NCBI RefSeq assembly: GCF_013416525.1
Contig: NZ_JACCEM010000005.1
Coordinates: forward strand, 186,001-250,000
DNA from: Parapusillimonas granuli
GTDB lineage: Bacteria; Pseudomonadota; Gammaproteobacteria; Burkholderiales; Burkholderiaceae_B
Direction of reading: 5' to 3'
Length of the DNA stretch: 64,000 bases
The notes under the pieces are model-generated. The model worked only from the letters and a program-made list of their open reading frames with translations, ran no database searches and was not told the origin of the DNA. Each line of letters begins with the position of its first letter. Position 1 is the first letter of the stretch. The position numbers and the translations under genes are program-made. Shown in pieces: positions 51,517 through 59,947 of the stretch.

Positions 51517-52950
51517 ATGCGGGTGATCCTGGCTCTTGCAAGCGCGGTCTGCCTGGCGGCCGCGCAGGGCGGCGCCCAGGCCCAGCAAAGCGCCGCCGCG
51601 CCCGCCGCCGTTGCGCCGGGTTCGGTGCTGACCCTGTCCGACGCCTGGCGCGCCGCGTTGCAGAACGATCCCACCTATCAGGCGGCCATCAGCGAGCGCG
51701 AGGCCGGGCAGACGAATCGCGCCATGGGCCGCGCCGGGCTGCTGCCCCAGGTCAGCGCCGCGTTGGGGCGCAACAAGATCCGGGGCACGCTCGACAGCCC
51801 CACGGCTTTCGGGGGCGTGACGACGACCGACCTGGACTACATGTCCAAGACGAATGAAATCCGCGCCACGCAGTCGGTGTTCAACTGGAGCCGCATCGCC
51901 GAATACCGGCAGAGCAATGCGCGCGCGGACTACAGCCTGGCGGTGTTCGATACGCGCTCCAAGGATACGGCGGTGCGCCTGATCAACCGCTATTTCCAGA
52001 CTTTGCTGTCCTACGAAAACGTGGTGCTGTCGCAAAGCTACCTGGAAGCCAACGAAAAGCAGATCCTGGCTGCCCGGCGCCGTTTCGACAGCGGCGAAGG
52101 CACGATCACGGACGTCCGGGAAACCAGTTCCCGGCGCGACCTGGCGCGGGCCGACCTGATCCAGGCGCAGGATGCGCTGGTGGTGGCGCGGCGCGAACTG
52201 CAGGAAATGGTGGGCAGCGCCCCGTCGGCCATCGTCGGTTTGCAAAGCGGCTTCAAGACGCGGCCGCTGGACCCGGCCACGCTGGAAGGCTGGCTGTCGG
52301 CCGCGATGTCGAACAATGCGGAAATCCGCGCCGGCATCGAAGGCCTGCGGATTTCCGAGCGCGAAATCGACCGCACGTTCGGCGGGCATCTGCCCACGCT
52401 GGACATCGTCGCATCGCGCAGGCTGGTCGAAAACGAAACCATTTCGACGCGCGACCAGGACAGCAACACGACTTCCTTCGGCGTCCAGATCTCGCTGCCG
52501 ATTTTTTCGGGCGGGCTCACTTCCGCCCAGGTGGAACAAGCGCGCCACAATCGCGACCGCGCGGCACAAGAACTGGCGGCCACGCGCGAGCGCATCGCGG
52601 TGGAAGTCACGCGCCAGTATCAGGCGGTGGTCAGCGGGGCGGAGCGCATCGCGGCGCTAGTGGTGGCGGTGGAGTCCAGCGCGGCGGCATTGACGGCGGT
52701 CGAACGCGGCTACCAGGCCGGTACGCGCAGCATCGTCGATATTCTCGACGCGCAAGACCAGCTCTATCGTTCGCGGCTGGAACTGACCAAGGCCAGGCTG
52801 CAGTATGTGCTGGCCCGCCTGATGCTGGCGGGCGCGGCGGGCACGCTGGATGCGGCGGCGATCGATACGGTTACCGATGCCTATTTCGATGGGGGCCGCG
52901 CGCCGGTGAATATCGATCAGAAACTGGTGCCGGTGGTGGCGCGCAAGTAG
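51517..52950 (+). CDS. TolC family type I secretion outer-membrane channel (PrtF/SapF-like)
   Basis: A 477-residue TolC-like protein with a signal peptide (MRVILALASAVCLAAAQGG, cleavage near AQA). LSDAWRAALQNDPTYQAAIS starts the first helical repeat. YEAN-like SYLEANEKQILAARRRFDSG is the usual mid-protein helix, and TSAQVEQARHNRDRAAQEL and GTRSIVDILDAQDQLYRSR start the second half. The trimer forms the outer-membrane exit. Four bp separate it from the adaptor gene. Confidence 0.95.
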   Translation: MRVILALASAVCLAAAQGGAQAQQSAAAPAAVAPGSVLTLSDAWRAALQNDPTYQAAISEREAGQTNRAMGRAGLLPQVSAALGRNKIRGTLDSPTAFGGVTTTDLDYMSKTNEIRATQSVFNWSRIAEYRQSNARADYSLAVFDTRSKDTAVRLINRYFQTLLSYENVVLSQSYLEANEKQILAARRRFDSGEGTITDVRETSSRRDLARADLIQAQDALVVARRELQEMVGSAPSAIVGLQSGFKTRPLDPATLEGWLSAAMSNNAEIRAGIEGLRISEREIDRTFGGHLPTLDIVASRRLVENETISTRDQDSNTTSFGVQISLPIFSGGLTSAQVEQARHNRDRAAQELAATRERIAVEVTRQYQAVVSGAERIAALVVAVESSAAALTAVERGYQAGTRSIVDILDAQDQLYRSRLELTKARLQYVLARLMLAGAAGTLDAAAIDTVTDAYFDGGRAPVNIDQKLVPVVARK

Positions 52951-52959
52951 TCCGGCGGT

Positions 52960-53172
52960 TCAGCCTACGTTGTCCCGCAGCCAGCGTTCGGCGTCCGCGG
53001 CCATGTCCATGATGCGTTTGACGATGAGTTCGTCGGGGGCGCCCAGCGCGCGCTGGGCGGCGAACATGGCTTCCATGCTTTCCTGGGTGGGGAACCAGTC
53101 TTGTTCGGGCTGGAGCTCCAGGCCGCTTGGATGCTTGACGTTGCCGTTCGGGAGAATATACCAAGTGCTCAT
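52960..53172 (-). CDS. Conserved 70-residue protein of unknown role
   Basis: A 70-residue protein starting MSTWYILPNGNVKHPSGLEL, then acidic and helical (VKRIMDMAADAERWLRDNVG). ATG 53172 is chosen because the longer frame is GC-rich noise. It is convergent with the TolC-like gene, 9 bp apart. I do not recognise a domain. It looks like a cytoplasmic helix-rich protein. Confidence 0.7.
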   Translation of the reverse strand: MSTWYILPNGNVKHPSGLELQPEQDWFPTQESMEAMFAAQRALGAPDELIVKRIMDMAADAERWLRDNVG

Positions 53173-53345
53173 TCGGGCATTGTAGCGGGGATCTCGCCGA
53201 TCTCGGGGCGCTGCCGGCCATGCCACGCAAGAAACCGGCGGGCGCCTCCATGAAAGCCGCCCCCGCGCGATGCCGGCCGGTTTTCCACCGGCGATTTTCC
53301 TGCTACGATCTGTGGGCATTTCAACATCGAGACACGGCGTTCATC

Positions 53346-53867
53346 ATGACCTGTTACAAGCTTGGCAATCTGGCCCCCGACATCCACGAGTCCGCATTCA
53401 TCGCGGCCGAGGCCACCATCATCGGGCAGGCCACGCTGTGTGAAAACACCAGCGTGTGGCCGGGCGCCGTGATCCGCGCCGACAACGAACCCATCGTCAT
53501 CGGCAAAGGCTCCAACGTCCAGGAAGGGGCGGTGCTGCACAACGACCCGGGCTGCCCCGTGCACATCGGCGAAAACGTCACCATCGGCCACCAGGCCATG
53601 CTGCACGGCTGCACCGTCGAAGACGGCGCCCTCATCGGCATACAGGCCGTGGTGCTGAACCGCGCCGTCATCGGCAAGGACAGCCTGGTCGGGGCCGGCG
53701 CCGTGGTCACCGAAGGCAAGGTGTTTCCCGAAAGATCGCTCATTCTGGGGGCGCCGGCCAAGCTGGTGCGCACGCTGTCCGACGAAGACGTCGCCGGCAT
53801 GCGCCGCAACACCCAAACCTACATAGACCGCGCCGCGCGCTACAAGAAAGATCTCGTCGCCCTCTGA
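53346..53867 (+). CDS. Gamma-carbonic anhydrase family protein (YrdA-like)
   Basis: A 173-residue left-handed beta-helix protein. The hexapeptide ladder includes IIGQATLCENTSVWPGAVIR. The metal-site histidines lie in VLHNDPGCPVHIG, TIGHQ and AMLHGC. A C-terminal helix follows (MRRNTQTYIDRAARYKKDLV). Members hydrate CO2 or act as scaffolds; activity of this one cannot be read. Its stop overlaps the next gene's ATG. Confidence 0.93.
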   Translation: MTCYKLGNLAPDIHESAFIAAEATIIGQATLCENTSVWPGAVIRADNEPIVIGKGSNVQEGAVLHNDPGCPVHIGENVTIGHQAMLHGCTVEDGALIGIQAVVLNRAVIGKDSLVGAGAVVTEGKVFPERSLILGAPAKLVRTLSDEDVAGMRRNTQTYIDRAARYKKDLVAL

Positions 53868-54772
53868 TGAAACCGTCAACCAGTGGTGCCGGGCGGCCCT
53901 TCCTGGGCATAGGCGTGCTCGTGCTGTCGTCCTGGGCGTTGTCGGGCCTGGACGCCAGCGGCAAATGGGTGATGGGCGCCGGGGTGTCCCTGCTCATGCT
54001 TTGCTGGGTGCGCTATGTGGTGCATCTGTTCCTGGTCCTGGGGCTGGTGCTGCCGGCCCGCGGGGCCAAGGTGCTGCGCACCAAGCGCCCGGCGGCCCAG
54101 ATCACCCGGGGCGGGGTCATGCTGCTGGCCACGCTGTCCTTCTTCACCACGCTGCGCTATCTGCCCCAGGCCGAGGCCACGGCCATCAATTTCCTGGCGC
54201 CGCTGATCATGCTGGCGGTGGCGCCCTGGGTGCTCAAGGAACCCGCGCGCCTGTCGCGCTGGCTGGCGGCGGGCGTGGGCTTTCTGGGCGTGCTGATCAT
54301 CATCCGCCCGGACGCCGGGCTGCACCCGCTGGGCACGGTGTTCGGCCTGCTCACCGCCTGCCTGTTCGCCACCCAGTTCATCGCCACCCGGCGCCTGGCC
54401 GCCGAGGACCCCTTCACGACGCTGGTATGGAGCGGCGCGGTGGGCAGCGTGCTGCTCACGATCGCGCTGCCCTTCGTGTGGCCCACCATACGCCCCATGC
54501 TGGCGGCGCTGGATGCCTGGCAGTGGCTGATCCTGCTTTCAACCGGCTTCTGGGGGGCCTTGGGCCATCTGCTGCAGATCCAGGCGTATCGCTACGCGCC
54601 CGCGTCCATGCTGGCGCCCTTCCTGTATCTGCAGATCGTCAGCGCGGCGACACTGGGCTGGCTGATCTGGGGCCAGTTCCCGGATCCGCTCACCTGGCTG
54701 GGCATCGCCGTGATCTGCGCCAGCGGCGTCACGATCGCCCTGGTCGAATGGCGCGGCCGCAAGCCCGCCTGA
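53867..54772 (+). CDS. DMT superfamily transporter (EamA domains)
   Basis: A 301-residue membrane protein with about ten spans in two EamA repeats. Segments include GIGVLVLSSWALSGLDASGK, YLPQAEATAINFLAPLIMLA, and in the second repeat FVWPTIRPMLAALDAWQW. It probably exports a small metabolite. The ATG overlaps the stop of the carbonic anhydrase-like gene. Confidence 0.92.
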   Translation: MKPSTSGAGRPFLGIGVLVLSSWALSGLDASGKWVMGAGVSLLMLCWVRYVVHLFLVLGLVLPARGAKVLRTKRPAAQITRGGVMLLATLSFFTTLRYLPQAEATAINFLAPLIMLAVAPWVLKEPARLSRWLAAGVGFLGVLIIIRPDAGLHPLGTVFGLLTACLFATQFIATRRLAAEDPFTTLVWSGAVGSVLLTIALPFVWPTIRPMLAALDAWQWLILLSTGFWGALGHLLQIQAYRYAPASMLAPFLYLQIVSAATLGWLIWGQFPDPLTWLGIAVICASGVTIALVEWRGRKPA

Positions 54773-54790
54773 AGCTACGGTTTTGCGGCC

Positions 54791-54820
54791 GATACACCCC
54801 TGGCGCGATGTATTTATAAT
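54791..54820 (+). promoter_or_regulatory. Promoter of waaC with perfect -10 box
   Basis: GATACA, an 18-bp gap and TATAAT (54815-54820). The -10 box is only 7 bp from the waaC ATG, so transcription should start at or beside the start codon. Confidence 0.5.
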
Positions 54821-54826
54821 GGCGCC

Positions 54827-55813
54827 ATGAGCAAGAAAATCCTGATCGTCCGCACTTCCTCGCTCGGGGATCTGGTCCATATGCTGCCCGCCATGTCCGA
54901 CATCGCGGCCCATGTGCCAGGCGCGCAAATCGATTGGATCGTCGAAGAGAATTTCGCCGAAATTCCAGGCTGGCACCGGGCGATAAGGGAGACCATACCC
55001 GTGGCCCACCGGCGCTGGCGCAAGCACTGGTGGTCGGCGGAAACCCGCGCGGCGCGCGCCGCGCTGCGCCGGAACCTGGATGCACGCCAGTACGACATCG
55101 TGCTCGACATGCAGGCGCTCATGAAATCCATCTGGCTGGTGCGCCAGACCCACGGCCTGCGGCACGGGCTGGACATGCGCTCCGCGCGCGAGCCCCTGGC
55201 TTCGCTGTTCTACGACGTCAAGCATACGGTGGAATTCTGGCAGCCCGCCGTCACGCGCCAGCGCAAGCTGGCCGCGGCCGCGCTCGGCTACACCTACGAA
55301 GGCCCGCCGGATTTCGGCCTGGAACGCATCACCGACGGGGTCGAGATCCAGCCGTACGCGGTGATCATGCCTTCGGCCAGCCGCGACGACAAGCTATGGC
55401 CCGAGGAAGACTGGCACAAGGTGTTCGGCCGCCTGCGGGAAAAGGGCCTGAGCCTGAAGCTGCTGTCGGGCAGCCCCGCGGAGACCGCCCGCGCCCAGAA
55501 GCTGGTGCAGGGCCATCCGGATGCCGAAGTCCTGCCCCGCATGAGCCTGACCGAAGTGGCCAAGGTGCTGGCCGCGGCGCGCATCATGGTCGGGCTCGAT
55601 AGCGGCCTCACCCATCTGTCGGCCGGCCTGGGCCGGCCGACCATAGGCATCTACAAGGCGTCGACTCCGGTCCGGACGCCGCTGGAAGGGCCGGCCTATA
55701 CGGCCAGCCTGGGCGAACGCGGCAACGCGCCTTCGGCGGAAACCGTGCTGAGCGCGGTCGACCAGGCCTTGGCGACGCAGGCCGTGCCGCTGGGCGGCGA
55801 CGTGCCGGCCTGA
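54827..55813 (+). CDS. waaC: Lipopolysaccharide heptosyltransferase I
   Basis: A 328-residue GT9 glycosyltransferase that adds the first heptose to Kdo2-lipid A. ILIVRTSSLGDLVHMLPAMS is the N-terminal signature and Asp in this loop is a likely catalytic residue. IMPSASRDDKLWPEEDWHKV and IMVGLDSGLTHLSAGLGRPT are the sugar-nucleotide part. The start has no ribosome site and lies 7 bp after a -10 box, suggesting leaderless translation. It acts before the next gene in the pathway order of the inner core. Confidence 0.95.
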   Translation: MSKKILIVRTSSLGDLVHMLPAMSDIAAHVPGAQIDWIVEENFAEIPGWHRAIRETIPVAHRRWRKHWWSAETRAARAALRRNLDARQYDIVLDMQALMKSIWLVRQTHGLRHGLDMRSAREPLASLFYDVKHTVEFWQPAVTRQRKLAAAALGYTYEGPPDFGLERITDGVEIQPYAVIMPSASRDDKLWPEEDWHKVFGRLREKGLSLKLLSGSPAETARAQKLVQGHPDAEVLPRMSLTEVAKVLAAARIMVGLDSGLTHLSAGLGRPTIGIYKASTPVRTPLEGPAYTASLGERGNAPSAETVLSAVDQALATQAVPLGGDVPA

Positions 55814-55860
55814 AGGCCGCGCCGCCGTCCCGCGCCCGCCGTAGGTGACTTTTCTATTTC

Positions 55861-55905
55861 ATGCTTAAAATAGTTCATATTCCGTCCACCACAGGCCTTT
55901 TTTGA
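55861..55905 (+). CDS. Fourteen-codon open frame ending in the waaA start
   Basis: [14 protein letters not shown], whose TGA overlaps the TTG start of waaA (TTGA). AGGTGA lies upstream. It could couple translation to waaA, but evidence is thin and it may be chance. Confidence 0.2.
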   Translation: MLKIVHIPSTTGLF

Positions 55906-57272
55906 ATCGTTTTTTCTATACCGCGCTCGTCAGACTCCTGTCCCCCGGCCTGCTGGGCTGGATGGCTCTGCGCGCGCGCCGTGCCGGCGGCGACTGGGGC
56001 GTGTGCGCCGGCCCGCGGTTCGGGCGCTACGCGCAGCCGGCGCAAGTCGGCCGGCCGGTATGGGTGCATGCGGTCAGCCTGGGGGAAACGCGCGCGGCCC
56101 AGCCCTTGATCCAGGCCTTGCTGGACCAGGGCGTGCCGGTGCTGCTCACCCACATGACGGTCACCGGCCGCGCCGAGGGCGCGCGCGCGTTCGCCGACGC
56201 CATTGCGCAGGGGCGGCTGGAACAGCAATGGCTGCCTTATGATTTCCCCGGCGCCACCAGCCGCTTCATGGCGCACTACCGCCCCCGCGCGGGCATCCTG
56301 ATCGAACGCGAGGTCTGGCCGAATCTGCTGGCCTCGGCGCGCCGCCACGGCGTGCCCATGATCCTGGCCAGCGCGCGCTTTTCCGACCACGCCCTGCGGC
56401 AAAGCCTGCGCGTGGGCAGCGTCATGCGCGAGGCCTATGCCGGCTTGTATGCAGTGTATGCGCAGACCCTGCATGACGCCCAGCGCCTGGAGCAGGCCGG
56501 CGCGGTGGCGGTGCGCGTGTCGGGCAACTTCAAGTTCGACATCTCCTTGCCGAGCGACAAGATACAGCGCGGCGAGGAATTCGCGGCGAGCCTGGCCCGC
56601 AAGGTCGTGACCGTCGCCAGCACCCGGGAGGGCGAGGACGCGCTCTTCATCGCCGCGATCGACCGGCAGATCAAGCGCGCGCAAAGCCATGGCAAAGACA
56701 TCACCGACCGCGTGCTGTTCTGCCTGATTCCGCGCCACCCCGAACGCTTCGACGCGGCCGCCGAGCTGCTGAAGCAGGCGCGGCTGTCCTTCGTGCGCCG
56801 TTCCGACCTCATCGAGGCGGGCGATTGCAGCTCGACGGCGCTGCATGCCTGCGAGGGCGTCACGGTGCTGCTGGGCGACACCCTGGGCGAAATGCCCTGG
56901 TATTACGCCATGAGCCAGGTGGCCATCGTGGCCGGCAGCTTCGAGCCGCTGGGGGGGCAGAATCTGATCGAGGCCTGCGCGGTGGGCGTGCCGGTGATCG
57001 TGGGGCCGCATACCCGCAATTTCGAGCAGGCGGTGGTCGACGCCATGGACGAAGGCGCGGCGCTGCGCGTCCAGAACGCCGACGCCGCCGTGCAGACGGC
57101 GCTGCAGCTGCTGGACGAGCCGCAGCGCCTGGCGCGCATGGGCGAGGCGGGCTCGCACTGGGTGCAGAAGCACACGGGAGCGGTGGCCCGCGTGCTGGGC
57201 GGCCTGAACGAGATCGAGAGCCTTACAGCGTCAGGCCGTGATATTTCATCCCGAGCTCGACCGTCGCCTTGA
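55902..57272 (+). CDS. waaA: 3-deoxy-D-manno-octulosonic acid (Kdo) transferase
   Basis: A 456-residue GT30 enzyme that adds Kdo to lipid IVA. A TTG start gives [20 protein letters not shown], the membrane-binding N-terminus. The catalytic Glu is E62 in [15 protein letters not shown]. The C-terminal half has [32 protein letters not shown] and [15 protein letters not shown]. Its end overlaps the end of the opposing galU gene by 50 bp, giving a longer C-terminus than usual. There is no ATG that would fit better. Confidence 0.95.
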   Translation: MNRFFYTALVRLLSPGLLGWMALRARRAGGDWGVCAGPRFGRYAQPAQVGRPVWVHAVSLGETRAAQPLIQALLDQGVPVLLTHMTVTGRAEGARAFADAIAQGRLEQQWLPYDFPGATSRFMAHYRPRAGILIEREVWPNLLASARRHGVPMILASARFSDHALRQSLRVGSVMREAYAGLYAVYAQTLHDAQRLEQAGAVAVRVSGNFKFDISLPSDKIQRGEEFAASLARKVVTVASTREGEDALFIAAIDRQIKRAQSHGKDITDRVLFCLIPRHPERFDAAAELLKQARLSFVRRSDLIEAGDCSSTALHACEGVTVLLGDTLGEMPWYYAMSQVAIVAGSFEPLGGQNLIEACAVGVPVIVGPHTRNFEQAVVDAMDEGAALRVQNADAAVQTALQLLDEPQRLARMGEAGSHWVQKHTGAVARVLGGLNEIESLTASGRDISSRARPSP

Positions 57273-58059
57273 AGAAACCTTCCTTGTTGCCGCAGTCGTA
57301 GCGCAGGCCCTCGTATTCCAGCCCGAACACCGGCCTGGCTTCGAGCAGGCCGGCGATGCCGTCCGTCAGCTGGATTTCGCCGCCGACGCCGGCGTTCGTC
57401 TGGCGCAGGTGATCGAAGATTTCCGGCTCCAGAACGTAGCGGCCGACCACCGCCAGCGTGGTGGGGGCCGCCTCGGGCGCCGGCTTTTCCACGATGCCCG
57501 AGACGCGCATGGTGTTGCCGTTGACGGATTCGCCCGAGATGATCCCGTATTTGTTGGTGTCTTCGCGCGCGATGTTCTGGATGGCGAGCACGCTGCCGTT
57601 CTGCTGGTGGGCCGCTTCGACCAGCTGCTGGGTGACCGAGGTCCCGGCGTCGATCAAGTCGTCGGCCAGGAGGACGGCAAAGGGCTCGTTGCCGACGATG
57701 GGCGCCGCGCACAGCACGGCATGCCCCAGGCCCAGCGGCGCGGGCTGGCGGGTATAGATGCAGTTCACGTGGGAAGGGATGACGTTGCGCACGGCATCCA
57801 GCAATGCGTCTTTGTGCTTGGCCGAGAGTTCGGCTTCCAGTTCGGGAACACGATCGAAATGGTCTTCGATGGCGCGCTTGTTGCGGCCGGTGATGAAGAT
57901 GAGATCCGTGATGCCCGCCGCGATGGCTTCTTCGACCGCGTACTGGATCAATGGCTTGTCGACGATGGGAAGCATTTCCTTGGGCATGGCCTTGGTGGCG
58001 GGAAGAAAGCGGGTGCCCAGCCCGGCAACGGGGAAAACAGCTTTGCGTATTGGTTTCAT
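57223..58059 (-). CDS. galU: UTP-glucose-1-phosphate uridylyltransferase
   Basis: A 278-residue nucleotidyltransferase that makes UDP-glucose. [20 protein letters not shown] is the nucleotide-binding signature. [16 protein letters not shown] and [16 protein letters not shown] with Asp metal ligands follow, then [20 protein letters not shown] and [22 protein letters not shown] 58059 begins [10 protein letters not shown]; a frame to 58134 adds an atypical leader. It supplies UDP-glucose for LPS and other glycans. Confidence 0.96.
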   Translation of the reverse strand: MKPIRKAVFPVAGLGTRFLPATKAMPKEMLPIVDKPLIQYAVEEAIAAGITDLIFITGRNKRAIEDHFDRVPELEAELSAKHKDALLDAVRNVIPSHVNCIYTRQPAPLGLGHAVLCAAPIVGNEPFAVLLADDLIDAGTSVTQQLVEAAHQQNGSVLAIQNIAREDTNKYGIISGESVNGNTMRVSGIVEKPAPEAAPTTLAVVGRYVLEPEIFDHLRQTNAGVGGEIQLTDGIAGLLEARPVFGLEYEGLRYDCGNKEGFFKATVELGMKYHGLTL

Positions 58060-58305
58060 GAGGCTCGCGGAAATGGGATTGAACTGCTGGAATGATACTC
58101 CGGCCGCGGGCAGCAATCGCCGTGCCCGGCTCATGGAGCGCCCAGGACTGTAGACAGTAAAACCAATTAATAAGGCCGCTTATGCCGCGTAATCCGCGCT
58201 TGTGGCCCGGATACCGGCCGATAAAATCAATGAAAACTACTATCAACGGCGGGATGGCCCTTGCGGACCCATGCGCCGCCGGCATAATTTTTTGTATCCC
58301 GATAT

Positions 58306-58977
58306 ATGTTCGTCACCCATACAGACCGAGTGCGTGCGGAACTCGAAAGCCGCATTGTCGACGGTGCGCTGCCGCCCGGTACGACGCTGGACGAACCATT
58401 GCTGTGCAAAATGTTCGACGTATCCCGCACGCCCGTGCGCGAGGCCCTGCTCCGGCTTTCCGCGGAAGGCTATGTGCGCATCGTGCCCAGGGCGGGCATC
58501 TACGTGGTGCGGCTTTCACCCGATGAGCTGCGGGAAATGTTCGAATCGCTGGCGTATTTCGAAGGCATGTGCGCCGGCCTGGCGGCGCAGCGCATCACCA
58601 AGCCGCAACTGGACAAGGCGCGCCGGCTGCAGGAACTGGGCCGCGACGCCCTGGCCCGGCGGGACGTCGACGCCTTCCGCCGGTACGACACGGAATTCCA
58701 CCAATGCATCTACGATGGTTGCGGCAACGGCTACCTGCGGTCGCAACTGGTCTATCTGCACAAGCGCACGCGGCCCTATTGCCGGCTGCACGGGCAATTC
58801 ACGTTCGAACAGGGCCAGGCCTCATGGGACGACCATCAAGTCCTGCTCGATGCGTTGCAGCGCGGCGACGAAGCCTCGGCCGTGCAGGTGGCTTCGCGCC
58901 ACATGCAAATGAACGCGTTGCCTTTGATCGAGACTGGGGAGGCCGCGCCGGCGCAGGCCGAGACGCTGGCTCCCTGA
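58306..58977 (+). CDS. GntR family regulator (FCD subfamily)
   Basis: A 223-residue regulator. The winged helix has VRAELESRIVDGALPPGTTL and MFDVSRTPVREALLRLSAEG. The FCD domain has MFESLAYFEGMCAGLAAQRI, EFHQCIYDGCGNGYL and WDDHQVLLDALQRGD. It is divergent from galU and converges on the sulfatase operon with 7 bp between stops. It may regulate that operon, although it is at its far end. No ribosome site is visible before the ATG. The 246 bp to galU show only A/T-rich patches. Confidence 0.9.
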   Translation: MFVTHTDRVRAELESRIVDGALPPGTTLDEPLLCKMFDVSRTPVREALLRLSAEGYVRIVPRAGIYVVRLSPDELREMFESLAYFEGMCAGLAAQRITKPQLDKARRLQELGRDALARRDVDAFRRYDTEFHQCIYDGCGNGYLRSQLVYLHKRTRPYCRLHGQFTFEQGQASWDDHQVLLDALQRGDEASAVQVASRHMQMNALPLIETGEAAPAQAETLAP

Positions 58978-58984
58978 CGCGCCT

Positions 58985-59947
58985 TCATCGGGCCACGCGG
59001 AAGCCCGAATTGGCGGCGGCGCTGTCCGGCGTGTTGCCGTTGCGGGCGCCCACCCGATACCGGTTGCAGTACGAGGCATGGCACAGGAAGGAGCCGCCGC
59101 GCATGGAACGGCGGCCGCTGTCCCGCAGGAAGGCGGGATTGTGCGCGGCGGTCAGCCGGTGATAGTGCGGCGTGAAGGCGTCGGCGCACCATTCCCACAC
59201 ATTGCCGGCCATGTTGTACAGGCCGTAGGCGTTGGGCTCGAAGGAGCGGGCGGACAAGGGGCCCGGCGTCCAGCCGGGCGCGGGCCGGTCGGGAAACGCG
59301 CCTTGCCAGATATTGCAGCGGGTCCTGCCGTCCTGCGGCGGCGCATCGCCCCAGGGATAGCGTTTGCTGTGCAGGCCGCCGCGCGCGGCGCACTCCCATT
59401 CCGCCTCGGTGGGCAGGCGCTGCCCGGACCAGGCGCAATAGGCCTGGGCGTCGAACCAGGAAATGTGTACGACGGGATGCTCGGGGCGCTCATGGATGTG
59501 CGACCCCGGCCCTTCCGGGCGCTGCCATGACGCGCCTTCGACGATGCGCCACCACGGCAGGCCGCGCGGGCTGGCCCAGGCGTTGGCGCCCGCCCCGAGC
59601 TGGCCCTGGAACACGAATGACGCGCCCAGCAGTTCCGCGTCGGTGACGTAGCGCGTGTCGCGCACGAAATCGGAAAACTGCCGGTTGGTGACGGTGGTGG
59701 CGGCGATGTGGAAGCCGTCCACGGTGACGAGCCGCGGCGGGCCTTCGCCGTCGTCGGGAAAGCCGTCCGGGTCGCCGGACCCCATCAGGAATTGCTGCGC
59801 GGGTATCCACACCATGCCGGCGCGCGGCCTGGTTTTCGGCGCCGCCGCCGCGGGCCCGGGCGGCGCCTGCATGCGGGCGCCCGCGCCGGAGTCCCCCCAC
59901 AAAGGGGTGCAGCACGTCTTGCCCCCGTTTCCGCCCATGGCCGTCAT
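58985..59947 (-). CDS. Formylglycine-generating enzyme
   Basis: A 320-residue FGE-sulfatase-domain protein. VWIPAQQFLMGSGD near residue 50, LPTEAEWECAARGGL, and NVWEWCADAFTPHYH are family motifs. Both active-site cysteines are kept in GSFLCHASYCNRYR, then ARNGNTPDSAAANSGFR. ATG 59947 overlaps the sulfatase stop (ATGA) and follows GAAGGCGA. The N-terminal GGKTCCTPL supports this start. It oxidises a Cys of the adjacent sulfatase to formylglycine in the cytoplasm. Confidence 0.93.
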   Translation of the reverse strand: MTAMGGNGGKTCCTPLWGDSGAGARMQAPPGPAAAAPKTRPRAGMVWIPAQQFLMGSGDPDGFPDDGEGPPRLVTVDGFHIAATTVTNRQFSDFVRDTRYVTDAELLGASFVFQGQLGAGANAWASPRGLPWWRIVEGASWQRPEGPGSHIHERPEHPVVHISWFDAQAYCAWSGQRLPTEAEWECAARGGLHSKRYPWGDAPPQDGRTRCNIWQGAFPDRPAPGWTPGPLSARSFEPNAYGLYNMAGNVWEWCADAFTPHYHRLTAAHNPAFLRDSGRRSMRGGSFLCHASYCNRYRVGARNGNTPDSAAANSGFRVAR

